Shown: one piece after another, positions 17,334 to 26,326 of the stretch
Position numbering within the stretch: the stretch's first letter is position 1
Layout of the letters: each line of letters opens with the position of its first letter
Source: Caballeronia udeis
GTDB lineage: Bacteria > Pseudomonadota > Gammaproteobacteria > Burkholderiales > Burkholderiaceae
DNA: 64,000 nucleotides
Direction of reading: 5' to 3'
Assembly: GCF_001544555.2 (NCBI RefSeq)
Contig: NZ_FCOK02000020.1
Location: 1 to 64,000 of the forward strand
Translations under genes and position numbers: made by a program
The notes under the pieces: generated by a model
What the model was told of the DNA's origin: nothing
Seen by the model: the letters and a program-made list of their open reading frames with translations, nothing else
The model's database searches: none

Positions 17334-18403
17334 GCGAGTCACTTCATCGCGTTGCTCAGACATCGCAAGGCGCATCCGCGCTCAGTCCGGCATTGGCCGA
17401 GGTTGCGCCGCAGGTGCAGCCGCTCAGTTTTACCGCGCGGTTGGTGCGTAATCCTGAATGGTTCACCGTCGGGTTGATTCTTGTGACGTGTCTGGTGGTG
17501 GGCACGCTGAATCCGCGCTTCTTCCAGTTCGCAACGCTCTTCGATCTGTTGCATTCAGGGACGACCGTGTCGTTGTTTGCGCTGGGGACGCTGGTCGTGC
17601 TGGCATCGGGCGGTATTGACGTGTCCTTCACTGCCATTGCTGCTTTTACGATGTATTCGATCACCAAGGCCGTGTTCGCGTGGTGGCCTGATGCGCCGTT
17701 TTTTGTGATTCTGGTTTGCGGTGCAGTGGGCGGCGTGTTGCTTGGGTTGATCAATGGCGTGCTGGTGCATCGGCTGAAAGCGCCTTCGCTGATCGTGACC
17801 ATTGGCACGCAGTATCTGTATCGCGGGTTGTTGCTGACGTTCGTGGGAACGCAGTTTTTCATGAACATCCCGCATAGCATGGACAGCTTCGGGCAGTTGC
17901 CGCTGTTTTTCTACCACACGAACGATGGGCTTCGGGCGGTGTTGCCGGTGTCGGTGATTGCGCTGTTCATTGCTGCGGGTCTGACGTGGTGGCTGCTCAA
18001 CCGGACGATGATGGGGCGGGGTGTGTATGCGATGGGCGGCAGTCTGCCGATTGCCGAGCGGCTTGGTTACAACCTGCGGGCTATTCACCTGTTTGTCTTT
18101 GGGTACACCGGGATGCTGGCGGGGATTGCCGGGATATTGCATGTATCGACGAATCGGCTGGCGAATCCGTTCGATCTGGTGGGGACTGAGCTGGATGTGA
18201 TCGCGGCGGTGATTCTTGGCGGGGCCCGGATTACCGGCGGGACAGGGACGGTGGTGGGGACGTTGCTTGGGGTGGTTCTGGTTACGCTGATCAACAGCGT
18301 CTTGATCTTGATCGGTGTGCCCAGTACCTGGCAGAAGGTGATTATCGGGGCGTTTATTCTGGTGGCGGGGACGTTGTTCGCGTTGGGGAGAAGGGCGGCG
18401 TAG
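17330..18403 (+). CDS. Second sugar ABC transporter permease (RbsC family)
   Basis: A 357-residue RbsC-like membrane protein, overlapping the ATPase gene by four bases (ATGA). About 45 soluble N-terminal residues precede the first helix (EWFTVGLILVTCLVVGTLN). LGTLVVLASGGIDVSFTAIAAF, GLINGVLVHRLKAPSLIVTIGT and YAMGGSLPIAERLGYN are typical family blocks. It differs clearly in sequence from the first permease of the operon. It is the last gene before the convergent deoR. Confidence 0.88.
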   Translation: MSESLHRVAQTSQGASALSPALAEVAPQVQPLSFTARLVRNPEWFTVGLILVTCLVVGTLNPRFFQFATLFDLLHSGTTVSLFALGTLVVLASGGIDVSFTAIAAFTMYSITKAVFAWWPDAPFFVILVCGAVGGVLLGLINGVLVHRLKAPSLIVTIGTQYLYRGLLLTFVGTQFFMNIPHSMDSFGQLPLFFYHTNDGLRAVLPVSVIALFIAAGLTWWLLNRTMMGRGVYAMGGSLPIAERLGYNLRAIHLFVFGYTGMLAGIAGILHVSTNRLANPFDLVGTELDVIAAVILGGARITGGTGTVVGTLLGVVLVTLINSVLILIGVPSTWQKVIIGAFILVAGTLFALGRRAA

Positions 18404-18434
18404 GGGTGGTTGATTTCGCCTACGCGCAGTGGTC

Positions 18435-18468
18435 GGTTGAACTGCCCGGTGAATTTGCCGGGCCAACC
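18435..18468. terminator. Hairpin between the converging permease and deoR genes
   Basis: GGTTG and GCCCGG on the left pair with CCGGGC and CAACC on the right, with a small mismatch bulge and a loop of about 8 bases. It sits in the 105-base gap between two converging genes, a usual place for a bidirectional terminator. It lacks a good T-run on either strand, so the call is tentative. Confidence 0.35.
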
Positions 18469-18508
18469 ACACGATAGTTGCCGATGCTCAGCCTATTCAT
18501 GGTTTCGT

Positions 18509-19228
18509 TCACTTCCGAATTTCCATCCCCTTCTCCGTGATCAACGAATCGAACTGATCCAGCTGCGAAAACCTCACTGCCTTGACCTTGCCCAACTTGC
18601 TGGCATCCACCACCAGATGCCTCTCAACCGCACTTTCCATTGCAGCCTGCTTGATTGCTACCTCATGAAAGTTCCAGCACGTCACGCCGCGCGCCTCATC
18701 CACCCCGCCGGCCGAAATGAACGCCTTGTTGATCCCCATTCGCCGCAGCGTCTCGATACTTTCATCGCTGGAAAACGAATCCGACGAGGGCGCATAAACG
18801 CCGCCCAATAAGATCATCCGCACATTGGTCTTGCGCCGCAAAATCTCAGCCACGTTCAGCGAATAACACACCACCGTCAAATGCATTTCAGCCGGAATGA
18901 GCCGCGCCAACGTGGTCAGCGTCGTTCCGCAATCGATGAAAATGGTCTCGTTGTCAGCAAGCAGCCGCGCAGCCAGCGCCGATGCTTCCGCCTTGGCCTG
19001 TGCAAAATGATCCTTCTCTTCATCGATCGTATAACCCGCGCTGTTCGGGACATCCGAGGCGCGAACGATATAACCGCCAAGGTAAGTGAAGGTCCCCGGA
19101 CTCGCCGCTATGTCACGGCGAACCGTCATCTCCGATACATCGAGCAAAGTCGCCGCATCGCGAAGACGCATCACACTTTGCTCGCGCAAAGCATCGGCAA
19201 GAACACGCAAGCGATCGCTTTTGGTCAT
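18509..19228 (-). CDS. DeoR-family repressor of the deoxyribose operon
   Basis: A 239-residue DeoR-type regulator. The N-terminal helix-turn-helix (MRLRDAATLLDVSEMTVRRDIAA) ends in the family's typical TVRRD. The C-terminal sugar-phosphate sensor domain contains IFIDCGTTLTTLARLI and VDASKLGKVKAVRFS. It is encoded convergently at the far end of the deoxyribose cluster. The same 12-base motif occurs in front of both this gene and deoC. It is probably autoregulated and released by deoxyribose 5-phosphate, as for E. coli DeoR; that inducer is inferred. Confidence 0.87.
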   Translation of the reverse strand: MTKSDRLRVLADALREQSVMRLRDAATLLDVSEMTVRRDIAASPGTFTYLGGYIVRASDVPNSAGYTIDEEKDHFAQAKAEASALAARLLADNETIFIDCGTTLTTLARLIPAEMHLTVVCYSLNVAEILRRKTNVRMILLGGVYAPSSDSFSSDESIETLRRMGINKAFISAGGVDEARGVTCWNFHEVAIKQAAMESAVERHLVVDASKLGKVKAVRFSQLDQFDSLITEKGMEIRK

Positions 19229-19271
19229 TCGCAGAGGGTAGTGGACGCAAGCTGCACGTCGTGGATGTGGT

Positions 19272-19308
19272 TGTTAGATTTTGTTCGCCAGATGAAATGA
19301 TTATAACA
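19272..19308 (-). promoter_or_regulatory. Operator-like sites upstream of deoR
   Basis: On the minus strand TGTTATAATCATTTCA (19308-19293) shares its first 12 bases with the palindrome in front of deoC, but its second arm is weak. A second half-site, TGTTAGATT on the plus strand at 19272-19280, resembles TGTTAGAAT in the deoC promoter. The two-site layout (about 20 bases apart) is similar in both promoters and points to autoregulation by the DeoR protein. Confidence 0.55.
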
Positions 19309-19378
19309 AGCGCACCCGCGAAAAGTGATCGGGGAAAACGCTTTGCGATTTCGCGTTTGATGAGGTGCAAACCGAGGA

Positions 19379-20308
19379 TTACCCGGCGGCGCGTGCCCGG
19401 ATCAGCGCGGCGGCCGATGGAACTGATGTCTGCTCTATTGCAACTTTGGCGACACCCGGCAGCGCGTCTTCCGCGAGTTGCGTCAGCGTACGCCCCGGCG
19501 GCATTTCAACTAACACCTGTGCACCGAGTTCACCCAGCACGATCGTCGAGTCGTGCCAGCGAACGGGATATCGCAGGTTCGTCGCGAGGTCGGTGCGGAT
19601 AGCGTCGGCCTGGCGCAAAGGCCGTGCGCCGCGATTGCTGATATACGGAACCGACGGCGCATGGAAGGCGATCTTGCTTGCGGCTTCAGTGAGTTCGCGA
19701 GCGGCGTCGTCGAGTAGCACGCAGTGGGACGGCACGCTGACCGCCAACCGCTCTGCCTTGCGTGCGCCGGCTTGCAATGCGAGCTCCCGAACCTGGTCGA
19801 GATCCGCGTCCGCACCTGCCACCACGATCTGTCGCGGGGCATTCAAATTCGCAATGAAAGCGGCCTGCGTATGGGCACTCGCAATCACAGCGTCCAGTTC
19901 ACACTCGCTTAAGCCGGAGACCGCGAGCATCCCGTAGCCGTGCGGAAAAGCGGTCTCCATCAATTGCGCGCGAAGGTGCAGCAGCCTCAAGGCATCGTCG
20001 AAAGACACGGCATTGCACGCAACCGCAGCGCCGTACGCTCCCACCGATAAACCCGCCACCGCGTCCGGCTCGATCCCTTCATCCCGCAACGCTCGCACCG
20101 TCGCCACCCCCGCAACAAGCAAGCCGATCTGCACTGCGACGGTCGAATCCAAAGCATCGGCGTGATCGAGTGAGAGTACGTCGGTATGCAATACATCGGA
20201 CGCTTCCTCGATGGTTTCAGCAAAACGCGCATGCGGCGTCGTGCCCCCAAGCGTGTGCAAAAAGCCCGCGAATTGCGAGCCCTGACCGGGGAAGAGGAAT
20301 GCGATCAT
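19379..20308 (-). CDS. mdcH: Malonate decarboxylase, malonyl-CoA:ACP transacylase subunit
   Basis: MdcH loads malonyl onto the prosthetic group of the acyl carrier subunit to start the catalytic cycle. The 309-residue product is an FabD-like acyltransferase: FLFPGQGSQF at the start, the nucleophile Ser in GLSVGAYGA, VSVPSHCVLLD with the catalytic His, and YISNRGARPL. The ATG at 20308 overlaps the stop of mdcG (ATGA), and this is preferred over a TTG at 20329. It is the last gene of the mdc operon. Confidence 0.9.
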   Translation of the reverse strand: MIAFLFPGQGSQFAGFLHTLGGTTPHARFAETIEEASDVLHTDVLSLDHADALDSTVAVQIGLLVAGVATVRALRDEGIEPDAVAGLSVGAYGAAVACNAVSFDDALRLLHLRAQLMETAFPHGYGMLAVSGLSECELDAVIASAHTQAAFIANLNAPRQIVVAGADADLDQVRELALQAGARKAERLAVSVPSHCVLLDDAARELTEAASKIAFHAPSVPYISNRGARPLRQADAIRTDLATNLRYPVRWHDSTIVLGELGAQVLVEMPPGRTLTQLAEDALPGVAKVAIEQTSVPSAAALIRARAAG

Positions 20309-20946
20309 GCCGCTTGACTCGTCTGCCAAGGATCGGCGACAAGCTTCGGGCCATCGGCGCAGCGCAGCATCACGCGTGCGCCGGGATGCGCGTATTCAGC
20401 CAGCGAGAACGCGCCGTCATGCGTCTGGATCTGCATGTCAATGCGCGTGCCGTGGTCGAGCGCGGCTTGGGAGAGGGCATCGAATAAGGTCTTGGCTGCG
20501 GCGCGGTCGAGAGGCTCGGGCGCGCGCATAAGCAGGTCGAGATCACTGGTTTGCGTGACCGTCGGATAGCCGCTGGCAAGTTCGAAGCCGGCGCTGCCGG
20601 TAGGCCCCCACGTGCAGCCGGTCGCTTCGCAGAGTGGGGCAATTGCTTGCAGCAAAACAAACGCGGGCAAGAAGTTTGCGCGTGTCGTTGCGGGCTTCGC
20701 GGGCCCAAGCGATTCGGGCTTCAGGACATCGGCAACAAAACGCGGATCAAGCCACGAGCCGAACCGCTCGCTGCGTATTTCGCCGCGAATGCCCACCGCG
20801 ATCAAGCCGTTCACCGACACCGCCCGCCGGACCACCACGAACGGTGCACGTGTCAGTGAGGCTGCGACCCACGCCGGGGCATCGGGGAAATCAGGTGTTC
20901 CCGGCGCGAGCTGCAACAGGTCGTGCGGACTCACGACGCGTCCCAT
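20305..20946 (-). CDS. mdcG: Phosphoribosyl-dephospho-CoA transferase for malonate decarboxylase
   Basis: MdcG attaches the 2'-(5''-triphosphoribosyl)-3'-dephospho-CoA prosthetic group to the Ser of the MdcC carrier protein, making holo-enzyme. The 213-residue product has the family's N-terminus (RVVSPHDLLQL), the WGPTGSAGFELASG block and TSDLDLLMRAP, which is the nucleotidyltransferase-like metal site. It overlaps mdcE by 16 bases and mdcH by 4. Its place within the operon agrees with the call. Confidence 0.9.
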   Translation of the reverse strand: MGRVVSPHDLLQLAPGTPDFPDAPAWVAASLTRAPFVVVRRAVSVNGLIAVGIRGEIRSERFGSWLDPRFVADVLKPESLGPAKPATTRANFLPAFVLLQAIAPLCEATGCTWGPTGSAGFELASGYPTVTQTSDLDLLMRAPEPLDRAAAKTLFDALSQAALDHGTRIDMQIQTHDGAFSLAEYAHPGARVMLRCADGPKLVADPWQTSQAA

Positions 20947-21749
20947 TGTTCTGCCATGCGCTTGCGGACTTCTATGGACGCGGCGCGAATCCGCTTGGCA
21001 TCCGCCGACTGCAACCGCGATGAGAGATCGCGCGGACCTTTGCGTGCATCGTCAATTGCAGCGATCAACGAAGACTGCACGCGGTCGATATCTTCACGCC
21101 CGGGTGCATCCGCATCAATGCCGGCGATCAGCTCATGCAGCAGCCCGAGCTTCGCGTAAGCACTCATCTTGTACGACATGGGCAGCACGCGGTCGCCGAG
21201 TTCATCGAGTCCTTCAACGCTACGGCGCGTGACCCGTGCCGCCGCTTCCTTGCCCATCGCATGCACGGCGATGCCGCTCGCGTCGAGCGCGATGATCCGG
21301 TTCGCCTGATAACCATGCGCGAGAAAAGCGCCGGACATTGCCGGGCCGACAATCAGCGCGATCACAGGATGACCGGCAAGCCGCGCGCTTGCATAGGCAT
21401 CGACGCCGGCCGCGCACGCGAGATGAACGCCAAGCAATTCTTCGCGACGGCCGTATGCCTGGCTCTTCACATCGACAATAGCCACGATCGGGCGCTTGAC
21501 CGGAGCGTCGCGATCCGCCTCCATTGCATTGCGCACCGCGCGTGCAAGCAGCCAGCCTTGTTCGAGGCCGACCACGTTGTCGGTCGCACGCGGAAAGCGG
21601 TTGTGCGGATCGGGAACGACGGTGATGAAACGCGCGGTCGTGTCGCCAAGCGGCGCGTCGGCGCTGCGGATCGGGCCTTCGTTGCCCGAAGCCGGGTGTT
21701 CATTCGACGTCAACGCGTCGAACCAGATTTGCCCACGTGATGCGTTCAT
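20931..21749 (-). CDS. mdcE: Malonate decarboxylase gamma subunit
   Basis: MdcE forms with MdcD the carboxy-lyase that removes CO2 from malonyl-S-ACP without biotin. The 272-residue product has a crotonase/carboxyltransferase-like fold with GVHLACAAGVDAYASARLAGHPVIALIVGPAMSGAFL and HGYQANRIIALDASGIAVHAMGKE. The start at 21749 shares one base with the mdcD stop (TGATG), so the two subunits are made together. A longer frame upstream lies inside mdcD and is not used. Confidence 0.9.
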   Translation of the reverse strand: MNASRGQIWFDALTSNEHPASGNEGPIRSADAPLGDTTARFITVVPDPHNRFPRATDNVVGLEQGWLLARAVRNAMEADRDAPVKRPIVAIVDVKSQAYGRREELLGVHLACAAGVDAYASARLAGHPVIALIVGPAMSGAFLAHGYQANRIIALDASGIAVHAMGKEAAARVTRRSVEGLDELGDRVLPMSYKMSAYAKLGLLHELIAGIDADAPGREDIDRVQSSLIAAIDDARKGPRDLSSRLQSADAKRIRAASIEVRKRMAEQWDAS

Positions 21750-22594
21750 CAAACCTCTCCTTGCCAAAGCGTGCGCAACACAGCGGGGTCGATTGCCGCC
21801 GGGTCCACACGCGCAAGCCGTTCAAGTTGTGCATCGACCTGTTCGGTCCGATGGCTTGCCGGCACACCGCTTGCGAACGCGCTGAGCACGGCTTCGCGAA
21901 CCTGATCGGTATCGTCTTCCACGAGGGTGTCGACCAAGCCCACGGCTGCGCGTTGCTCCCCGCCGATCATCGACCAGATGAGACGCCGGTCACGTGAATC
22001 GAGTTCTTCTACGCCCGCTTCCTGTTCGATCACTTCGGGCCCGTTCATCCCGAGCCGCGCCTGCCGCGTCATGATCAGCCGGGTGCACAATGCCGCCGCC
22101 AGCGACATCCCGCCGAAGCAGCCGACCATGCCGCCGATCACGCCGACGACCGGCACGTAGCGGCGCAACGCGACGATCCCCGCCTGGATCTCCGCGATTA
22201 CAGCGAGACCGAGATTCGCTTCCTGCAGCCTGACACCACCGGTTTCGAACAGGATCACCGCCCGGATCTTGCGGCCCGCTTCGAATTCGCGCACGGCCAT
22301 TTCGAGCGCCGCTGCGATCTTCGCGCCCGACACTTCGCCGATGCTGCCGCCCTGGAACGCTGGCTCGATCGCCGCGATGACCGCCGCTTCGCCGCCCAGC
22401 GTACCGCGTGCAATGACCGCGCCGTCGTCGGCCTGGCAGACCACATCCTGCATGGCGAGCCACGGCGATTCGAGCCGGTCGAACGGTCCGATCAACTCGC
22501 GGAAGGTGCCGGTATCGAGTAACGCACGGGCACGTTCGCGCGCGGTCAGTTCGATAAAACTATGCTGCGCGATGAAGGCATTGTGGCCGCTCAT
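21749..22594 (-). CDS. mdcD: Malonate decarboxylase beta subunit
   Basis: MdcD is the second half of the biotin-independent decarboxylase. The 281-residue product shows SFIELTARERARALLD, ILFETGGVRLQEANLGL, GVIGGMVGCFGGMSLAAALC and GMNGPEVIEQEAG, all typical of the MdcD branch of carboxyltransferase-like proteins. It overlaps mdcC by four bases and mdcE by one. Confidence 0.92.
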   Translation of the reverse strand: MSGHNAFIAQHSFIELTARERARALLDTGTFRELIGPFDRLESPWLAMQDVVCQADDGAVIARGTLGGEAAVIAAIEPAFQGGSIGEVSGAKIAAALEMAVREFEAGRKIRAVILFETGGVRLQEANLGLAVIAEIQAGIVALRRYVPVVGVIGGMVGCFGGMSLAAALCTRLIMTRQARLGMNGPEVIEQEAGVEELDSRDRRLIWSMIGGEQRAAVGLVDTLVEDDTDQVREAVLSAFASGVPASHRTEQVDAQLERLARVDPAAIDPAVLRTLWQGEV

Positions 22595-22893
22595 GATGCG
22601 TCTCCTTCACTCGCTTCCACTGCTTCAGCGAGCCGCAGCATGACGACGCCGGGCGTTGCGCCGAAGTCGTTGAGTTCGAGGCGCGCGGCGCCGTCGTAGC
22701 GCGAGAAGAAGCGGTCGAGCACGCTTTTCCATACGTGTTCGTAACCGTCCACGCTCGTGCGGATCACGACCTCCGCATGCTGACTCTCCGATGGCGACAG
22801 CAGGATCTCCAGGTCGCCCGAGCCGACCACGCCGACATGCGCGCGTTGCGGCACGGGGCGGGTGGCGGGATATTCGTAGCGCAAGTTTTCCAT
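22591..22893 (-). CDS. mdcC: Malonate decarboxylase acyl carrier protein (delta subunit)
   Basis: MdcC carries the acyl group on a phosphoribosyl-dephospho-CoA arm. The product has 100 residues, the usual length. The arm attaches to a Ser near the N-terminus, here in the conserved VVGSGDLEILLSP. The C-terminal VLDRFFSRYDGAARLELNDFGATPG also fits the family. It overlaps mdcD by four bases. Confidence 0.9.
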   Translation of the reverse strand: MENLRYEYPATRPVPQRAHVGVVGSGDLEILLSPSESQHAEVVIRTSVDGYEHVWKSVLDRFFSRYDGAARLELNDFGATPGVVMLRLAEAVEASEGDAS

Positions 22894-22908
22894 GGCGTGT
22901 TCTCCGCG

Positions 22909-23769
22909 TCAGCCGACGCGCGGCAGGGTATCGAGGAAGAGGGTGGCGGCCAGCAAGTCCGCCGCGCCTCCGGGAGATGCGTTCAGTTCGGTGAGACGTT
23001 GGTCGAGGCGGGCGAGCGCGGCGCGGCCTTGCGGACGTGCCGCGCCGCCGGCTTGCAGTGCGTCGCGGGCGCCGGCCTGCGCGGCTTCAAGCGCGACCCG
23101 GCCGCCGCGATGCAGCAGGCAGGTATCGTCGAGTGTCGCGATGATGGCGAGCAATGCGTCGAGCCGCGCTTCGCCTTCAGTTGCGCCGTTCGCACGAGAA
23201 CGATGCAACGCAGGCAAGCCGGCTTCGAGCACGTGAGGGAAACCTTCGGCAGCCTGACCGCGTGCGCCGGTCACGCCGAAGCGCTGGGAAACACGCGCAC
23301 CATTACTCATCGCGTTCGGTGACGGCGCGAAACGATCCTCGAAGCGCGCGATGACTGCCGCTTGCGCGCAGAGTTCGAAGGGTTCACCCAAGGGACACAT
23401 TGCAGCAGCGGCGCATAACAGGCCAACAATCCAGATCGCCCCGCGATGCGCGTTGCTGCCATTCGTTGCACGCAGCATGGCCGCCTCACCCTCACGGCCA
23501 ATACGCGCAAGTTGCTCACGCAGCCATTGAGAAGGTTTTTGATCAACCGCTGCTCGCGCCAGTGCGAGAAAGGTCGGCTGCAACGAACGCGCCGAACGCA
23601 GCATGATGTCGAGGTCCAGGTCACGATGTGCGCCGCTGCCGCGCCCATCCACCAGCGCGGGCTTCGGCGTGAGAGACGCCTCATCAATCAACGCGGCGAC
23701 TGCATGATCCGCGAGGGTCGACGGGTCGCGGGCAGCATCGATGAATTCGGGTTGTTGAGTGCAGGCCAT
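22909..23769 (-). CDS. mdcB: Triphosphoribosyl-dephospho-CoA synthase
   Basis: MdcB makes the precursor of the MdcC prosthetic group from dephospho-CoA and ATP (CitG family). The 286-residue product has ALIDEASLTPKPALVD, the block STPKPGLVD-like that binds nucleotide, GSNAHRGAIWIVGLL with the family NTHRGAIF-like motif, and LLHRGG. It follows mdcA after six bases. The gene completes the set needed for cofactor synthesis (mdcB), attachment (mdcG) and loading (mdcH). Confidence 0.9.
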   Translation of the reverse strand: MACTQQPEFIDAARDPSTLADHAVAALIDEASLTPKPALVDGRGSGAHRDLDLDIMLRSARSLQPTFLALARAAVDQKPSQWLREQLARIGREGEAAMLRATNGSNAHRGAIWIVGLLCAAAAMCPLGEPFELCAQAAVIARFEDRFAPSPNAMSNGARVSQRFGVTGARGQAAEGFPHVLEAGLPALHRSRANGATEGEARLDALLAIIATLDDTCLLHRGGRVALEAAQAGARDALQAGGAARPQGRAALARLDQRLTELNASPGGAADLLAATLFLDTLPRVG

Positions 23770-23775
23770 CGCGTT

Positions 23776-25452
23776 TCACCAGCCGCGGAATTTTGCGGGC
23801 GGCTGATACAGCCCGCCTGACCACGCGACCAGATCGTCGATGCTCCGTGCCGCCAGCAACGAGCGCTTCGCTTCGCCGCGGCGGATGCCGAGATCTTCCG
23901 GGTACGCAACAATGCCACGACGCCGCAATTCCGCGGTCTTGGCGGGGTCGGCGCGCATGCCGACGGGTGTCACCCCCGCCACGGCACTCAACGCCGCACG
24001 GCGCTCTTCCACGCCTTCGGCAGCATGCAGATACGCAATTCCTTCTTCGGTCACGACGTGGCTCACGTCGTCGCCGTAGATCATGACCGGGGCTATCGGC
24101 ATGTTGCTTTGCTTGCCGACGGCGATCGCGTCGAGGGCGTCGACAATAGTCGGCTCGCCACCCTTCTTGAAGGTCTCGGCGGTTTGCACGACGAGCTTGT
24201 GCCCGCGTCCGATCGCGCTGTTTGGCCCATCGTTTTTCATCAGCGATAACCACGCCGCGCTCGAATGACGGCGGCCGCGCGGATCGTGTCCCATGTTCGG
24301 CGCACCGCCGAATCCGGCAAGGCGGCCGAGCGTGACCGTCGATGAATTCGCGTCGGCGTCCATCTGCAACGTCGAGCCTATGAAAAGATCCACGCCGTAT
24401 TGCCCCGCGAGCTGGCACAGCACGCGGTTTGATCGAAGGCTGCCGTCGCGACCCGTGAAAAACACGTCCGAGCGCGCTTCAATGTAATCCTCCATGCCCA
24501 CTTCGCTGCCGAAGCAATGCACGCTTTCGACCCAGCCGCTCTCGATGGCCGGGATCAGCGTGGGGTGCGGATTGAGTGCCCAGTGCGTGCAGATCTTGCC
24601 CTTCAGCCCATGCGCTGCGCCATAAGTGGGCAGCAGCAATTCGATCGCGGCGGTGTCGAAGCCAATGCCGTGGTTCAGTGCCGTCACGCCATAACGCTCG
24701 TAGATGCCGCGAATGGTCATCATTGCCATGAGAATCTGCAACTCGCCGATATGACGCGGATCGCGCGTGAACAGCGGCTCGACCGCAAACGGCCGGTCTG
24801 CCTGCACGACGACATCAACCCACGAACCGGGGATATCGACGCGCGGCAATTCGTCGACAATCTCGTTCACCTGCGCCACCACAATGCCATGACGGAACGC
24901 GGTTGCTTCGACGATAGTCGGCGTGTCCTCGGTGTTAGGGCCGGTGTACAGATTGCCGTGCCGATCGGCCTGCACCGCGCAGACCAGCGCGACTTGCGGC
25001 GTCAGGTCGATGAACATGCGCGCATACAGTTCTATATACGTATAGATCGCACCAATCTCGAGCTGCCCGTCTTCGAGCAACTGCGCGACGCGCAGACTTT
25101 GCGGGCCCGCAAACGAGAAGTCCACTTTGCGCGCGATGCCGCGTTCGAACAGCGTCAGGTGCTCGGGCCGGCTGATGCTGGATATCAGCAGATGCACGTC
25201 ATGCACGCGCGCCGGATCGAGCTTCGCGAATGCGCGCGAAAGAAAGTCGGCTTGCTTCTGGTTGTTGCCTTCGAGCGCGACACGGTCCCCGGATTGAATC
25301 AGCGTTTCGAGGGCGTCGACAATGCGTTCCGCCTTGAGCACGCCGTTGTCGAGCCAGCCTTCGATAGCCTTCAGGCGCCGGGCCTTTTCCAGCGCGCGCG
25401 TGTTCCACTGGCGCGGCGCTGGGGCGGTGTCGGTTTGTGCGGGAGGATTCAT
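23776..25452 (-). CDS. mdcA: Malonate decarboxylase alpha subunit (acetyl-S-ACP:malonate ACP transferase)
   Basis: MdcA swaps the acetyl group on MdcC for malonate, a CoA-transferase-like reaction that keeps the enzyme turning over. The 558-residue product matches the family along its length: QWNTRALEKARRLKAIEGW, VALEGNNQKQADFLSRA, NHGIGFDTAAIELLLPTYG, CTHWALNPHPTLIPAIESGWV and the glycine-rich AGFGGAPNMGHDPRGRRH. It is the first gene of the mdc operon. No MdcL/MdcM malonate carrier genes are in the operon. Confidence 0.93.
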   Translation of the reverse strand: MNPPAQTDTAPAPRQWNTRALEKARRLKAIEGWLDNGVLKAERIVDALETLIQSGDRVALEGNNQKQADFLSRAFAKLDPARVHDVHLLISSISRPEHLTLFERGIARKVDFSFAGPQSLRVAQLLEDGQLEIGAIYTYIELYARMFIDLTPQVALVCAVQADRHGNLYTGPNTEDTPTIVEATAFRHGIVVAQVNEIVDELPRVDIPGSWVDVVVQADRPFAVEPLFTRDPRHIGELQILMAMMTIRGIYERYGVTALNHGIGFDTAAIELLLPTYGAAHGLKGKICTHWALNPHPTLIPAIESGWVESVHCFGSEVGMEDYIEARSDVFFTGRDGSLRSNRVLCQLAGQYGVDLFIGSTLQMDADANSSTVTLGRLAGFGGAPNMGHDPRGRRHSSAAWLSLMKNDGPNSAIGRGHKLVVQTAETFKKGGEPTIVDALDAIAVGKQSNMPIAPVMIYGDDVSHVVTEEGIAYLHAAEGVEERRAALSAVAGVTPVGMRADPAKTAELRRRGIVAYPEDLGIRRGEAKRSLLAARSIDDLVAWSGGLYQPPAKFRGW

Positions 25453-25511
25453 GCGGGGCCTCGGTGTTGAGCGGGATCAGCGGAACGAAATCAGGAGAGC
25501 GGCAGCAGCGC

Positions 25512-26252
25512 TTAGTCTGACCGCGCAGTGGAAGGACGGCGACGCTTCTTCGGCTGCGTGGCCTGGGCCTGCATTTGAGCGTCGTGGAGAAAACGAAAAA
25601 CCAGTTCGCCGGTCGCGAGCAGATGGCGTGCGACCAGTGTTTGCGCCGCTTCGGTATCGCGCGCATGCAGTGCGTCGAGAATGGCTTCGTGCTCGGCGTC
25701 GGACTGTCCCTTGAACGTGGGCATGCCGAACTTGAGCCGCAGATAACGCTCGCCCCGCCGATGCATCGTCCCAATCAGCTCCATCAGGTGAGGCCGCTCA
25801 GCGGGCGCGTACAGGCTCATGTGGAACTGCTCATTGCGCACGACATAGAGCGCCTGGTCCTGTTCGTTGGCCGCGGCCTCCAGCAACCGGCGCGCCTCGG
25901 CCAGCGTTGCATCGGTATGGCGCTCGATTGCGATGCCGATAGCCAGACTCTCCAGCGACGCTCGGATCTCGTAGATCTCGCGGGCTTCATCGGCCGATTG
26001 CAGGCTGACCGACGCGCCGCGATTCTGTTCAATGGTGACCCAGCCCTCGCTGTCCAGTTGCCTGAACGCCTCGCGCACAGGAATGGCGCTGACGGAGAAC
26101 TGCCTGGCAATAGCGTCCTGGCGCAGCGGTTCACCCGGCAACAGCGTGCCTTCCACGATCGCCACGCGCAACGCGTCCGCTATATAGCGCGACGTGCTCT
26201 GGCGCGGCTCGAATTGCGCCTCGCGAAACGGGAGATTCAGCTCGTTTTTCAT
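25512..26252 (-). CDS. GntR-family (FCD) regulator of the mdc operon
   Basis: A 246-residue GntR/FadR-type regulator. The N-terminal winged helix has RYIADALRVAIVEGTLLPGEPLRQDAIARQFSVSAIPVREAFRQLDSEGW. The C-terminal FCD ligand domain shows EIYEIRASLESLAI, NEQFHMSLY, and EHEAILDALHARD. It begins at ATG 26252; a longer frame to 26402 lies in the promoter region. It lies just upstream of mdcA on the same strand, so it may be cotranscribed with it. Malonate decarboxylase clusters often have a GntR regulator (MdcY in Acinetobacter). The ligand is probably malonate or malonyl-CoA, by inference. Confidence 0.85.
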   Translation of the reverse strand: MKNELNLPFREAQFEPRQSTSRYIADALRVAIVEGTLLPGEPLRQDAIARQFSVSAIPVREAFRQLDSEGWVTIEQNRGASVSLQSADEAREIYEIRASLESLAIGIAIERHTDATLAEARRLLEAAANEQDQALYVVRNEQFHMSLYAPAERPHLMELIGTMHRRGERYLRLKFGMPTFKGQSDAEHEAILDALHARDTEAAQTLVARHLLATGELVFRFLHDAQMQAQATQPKKRRRPSTARSD

Positions 26253-26299
26253 GTTTGTTCCTACCGAAGCTAGGTACAAGTGCGGAGTGGTCAACAGCT

Positions 26300-26326
26300 C
26301 ATTTTCAAATATTATATATGAAAATG
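26300..26326. promoter_or_regulatory. Palindromic operator candidate between the GntR and MFS genes
   Basis: CATTTTCA and TGAAAATG are perfect 8-bp arms around an AT-only 11-base centre. The site is 48 bases upstream of the GntR start and about 118 bases upstream of the MFS start, in a 190-base divergent promoter region. Its centre could also provide a -10 box. It is the best binding site here for the GntR regulator and would couple control of the malonate operon and the MFS gene. Confidence 0.5.
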
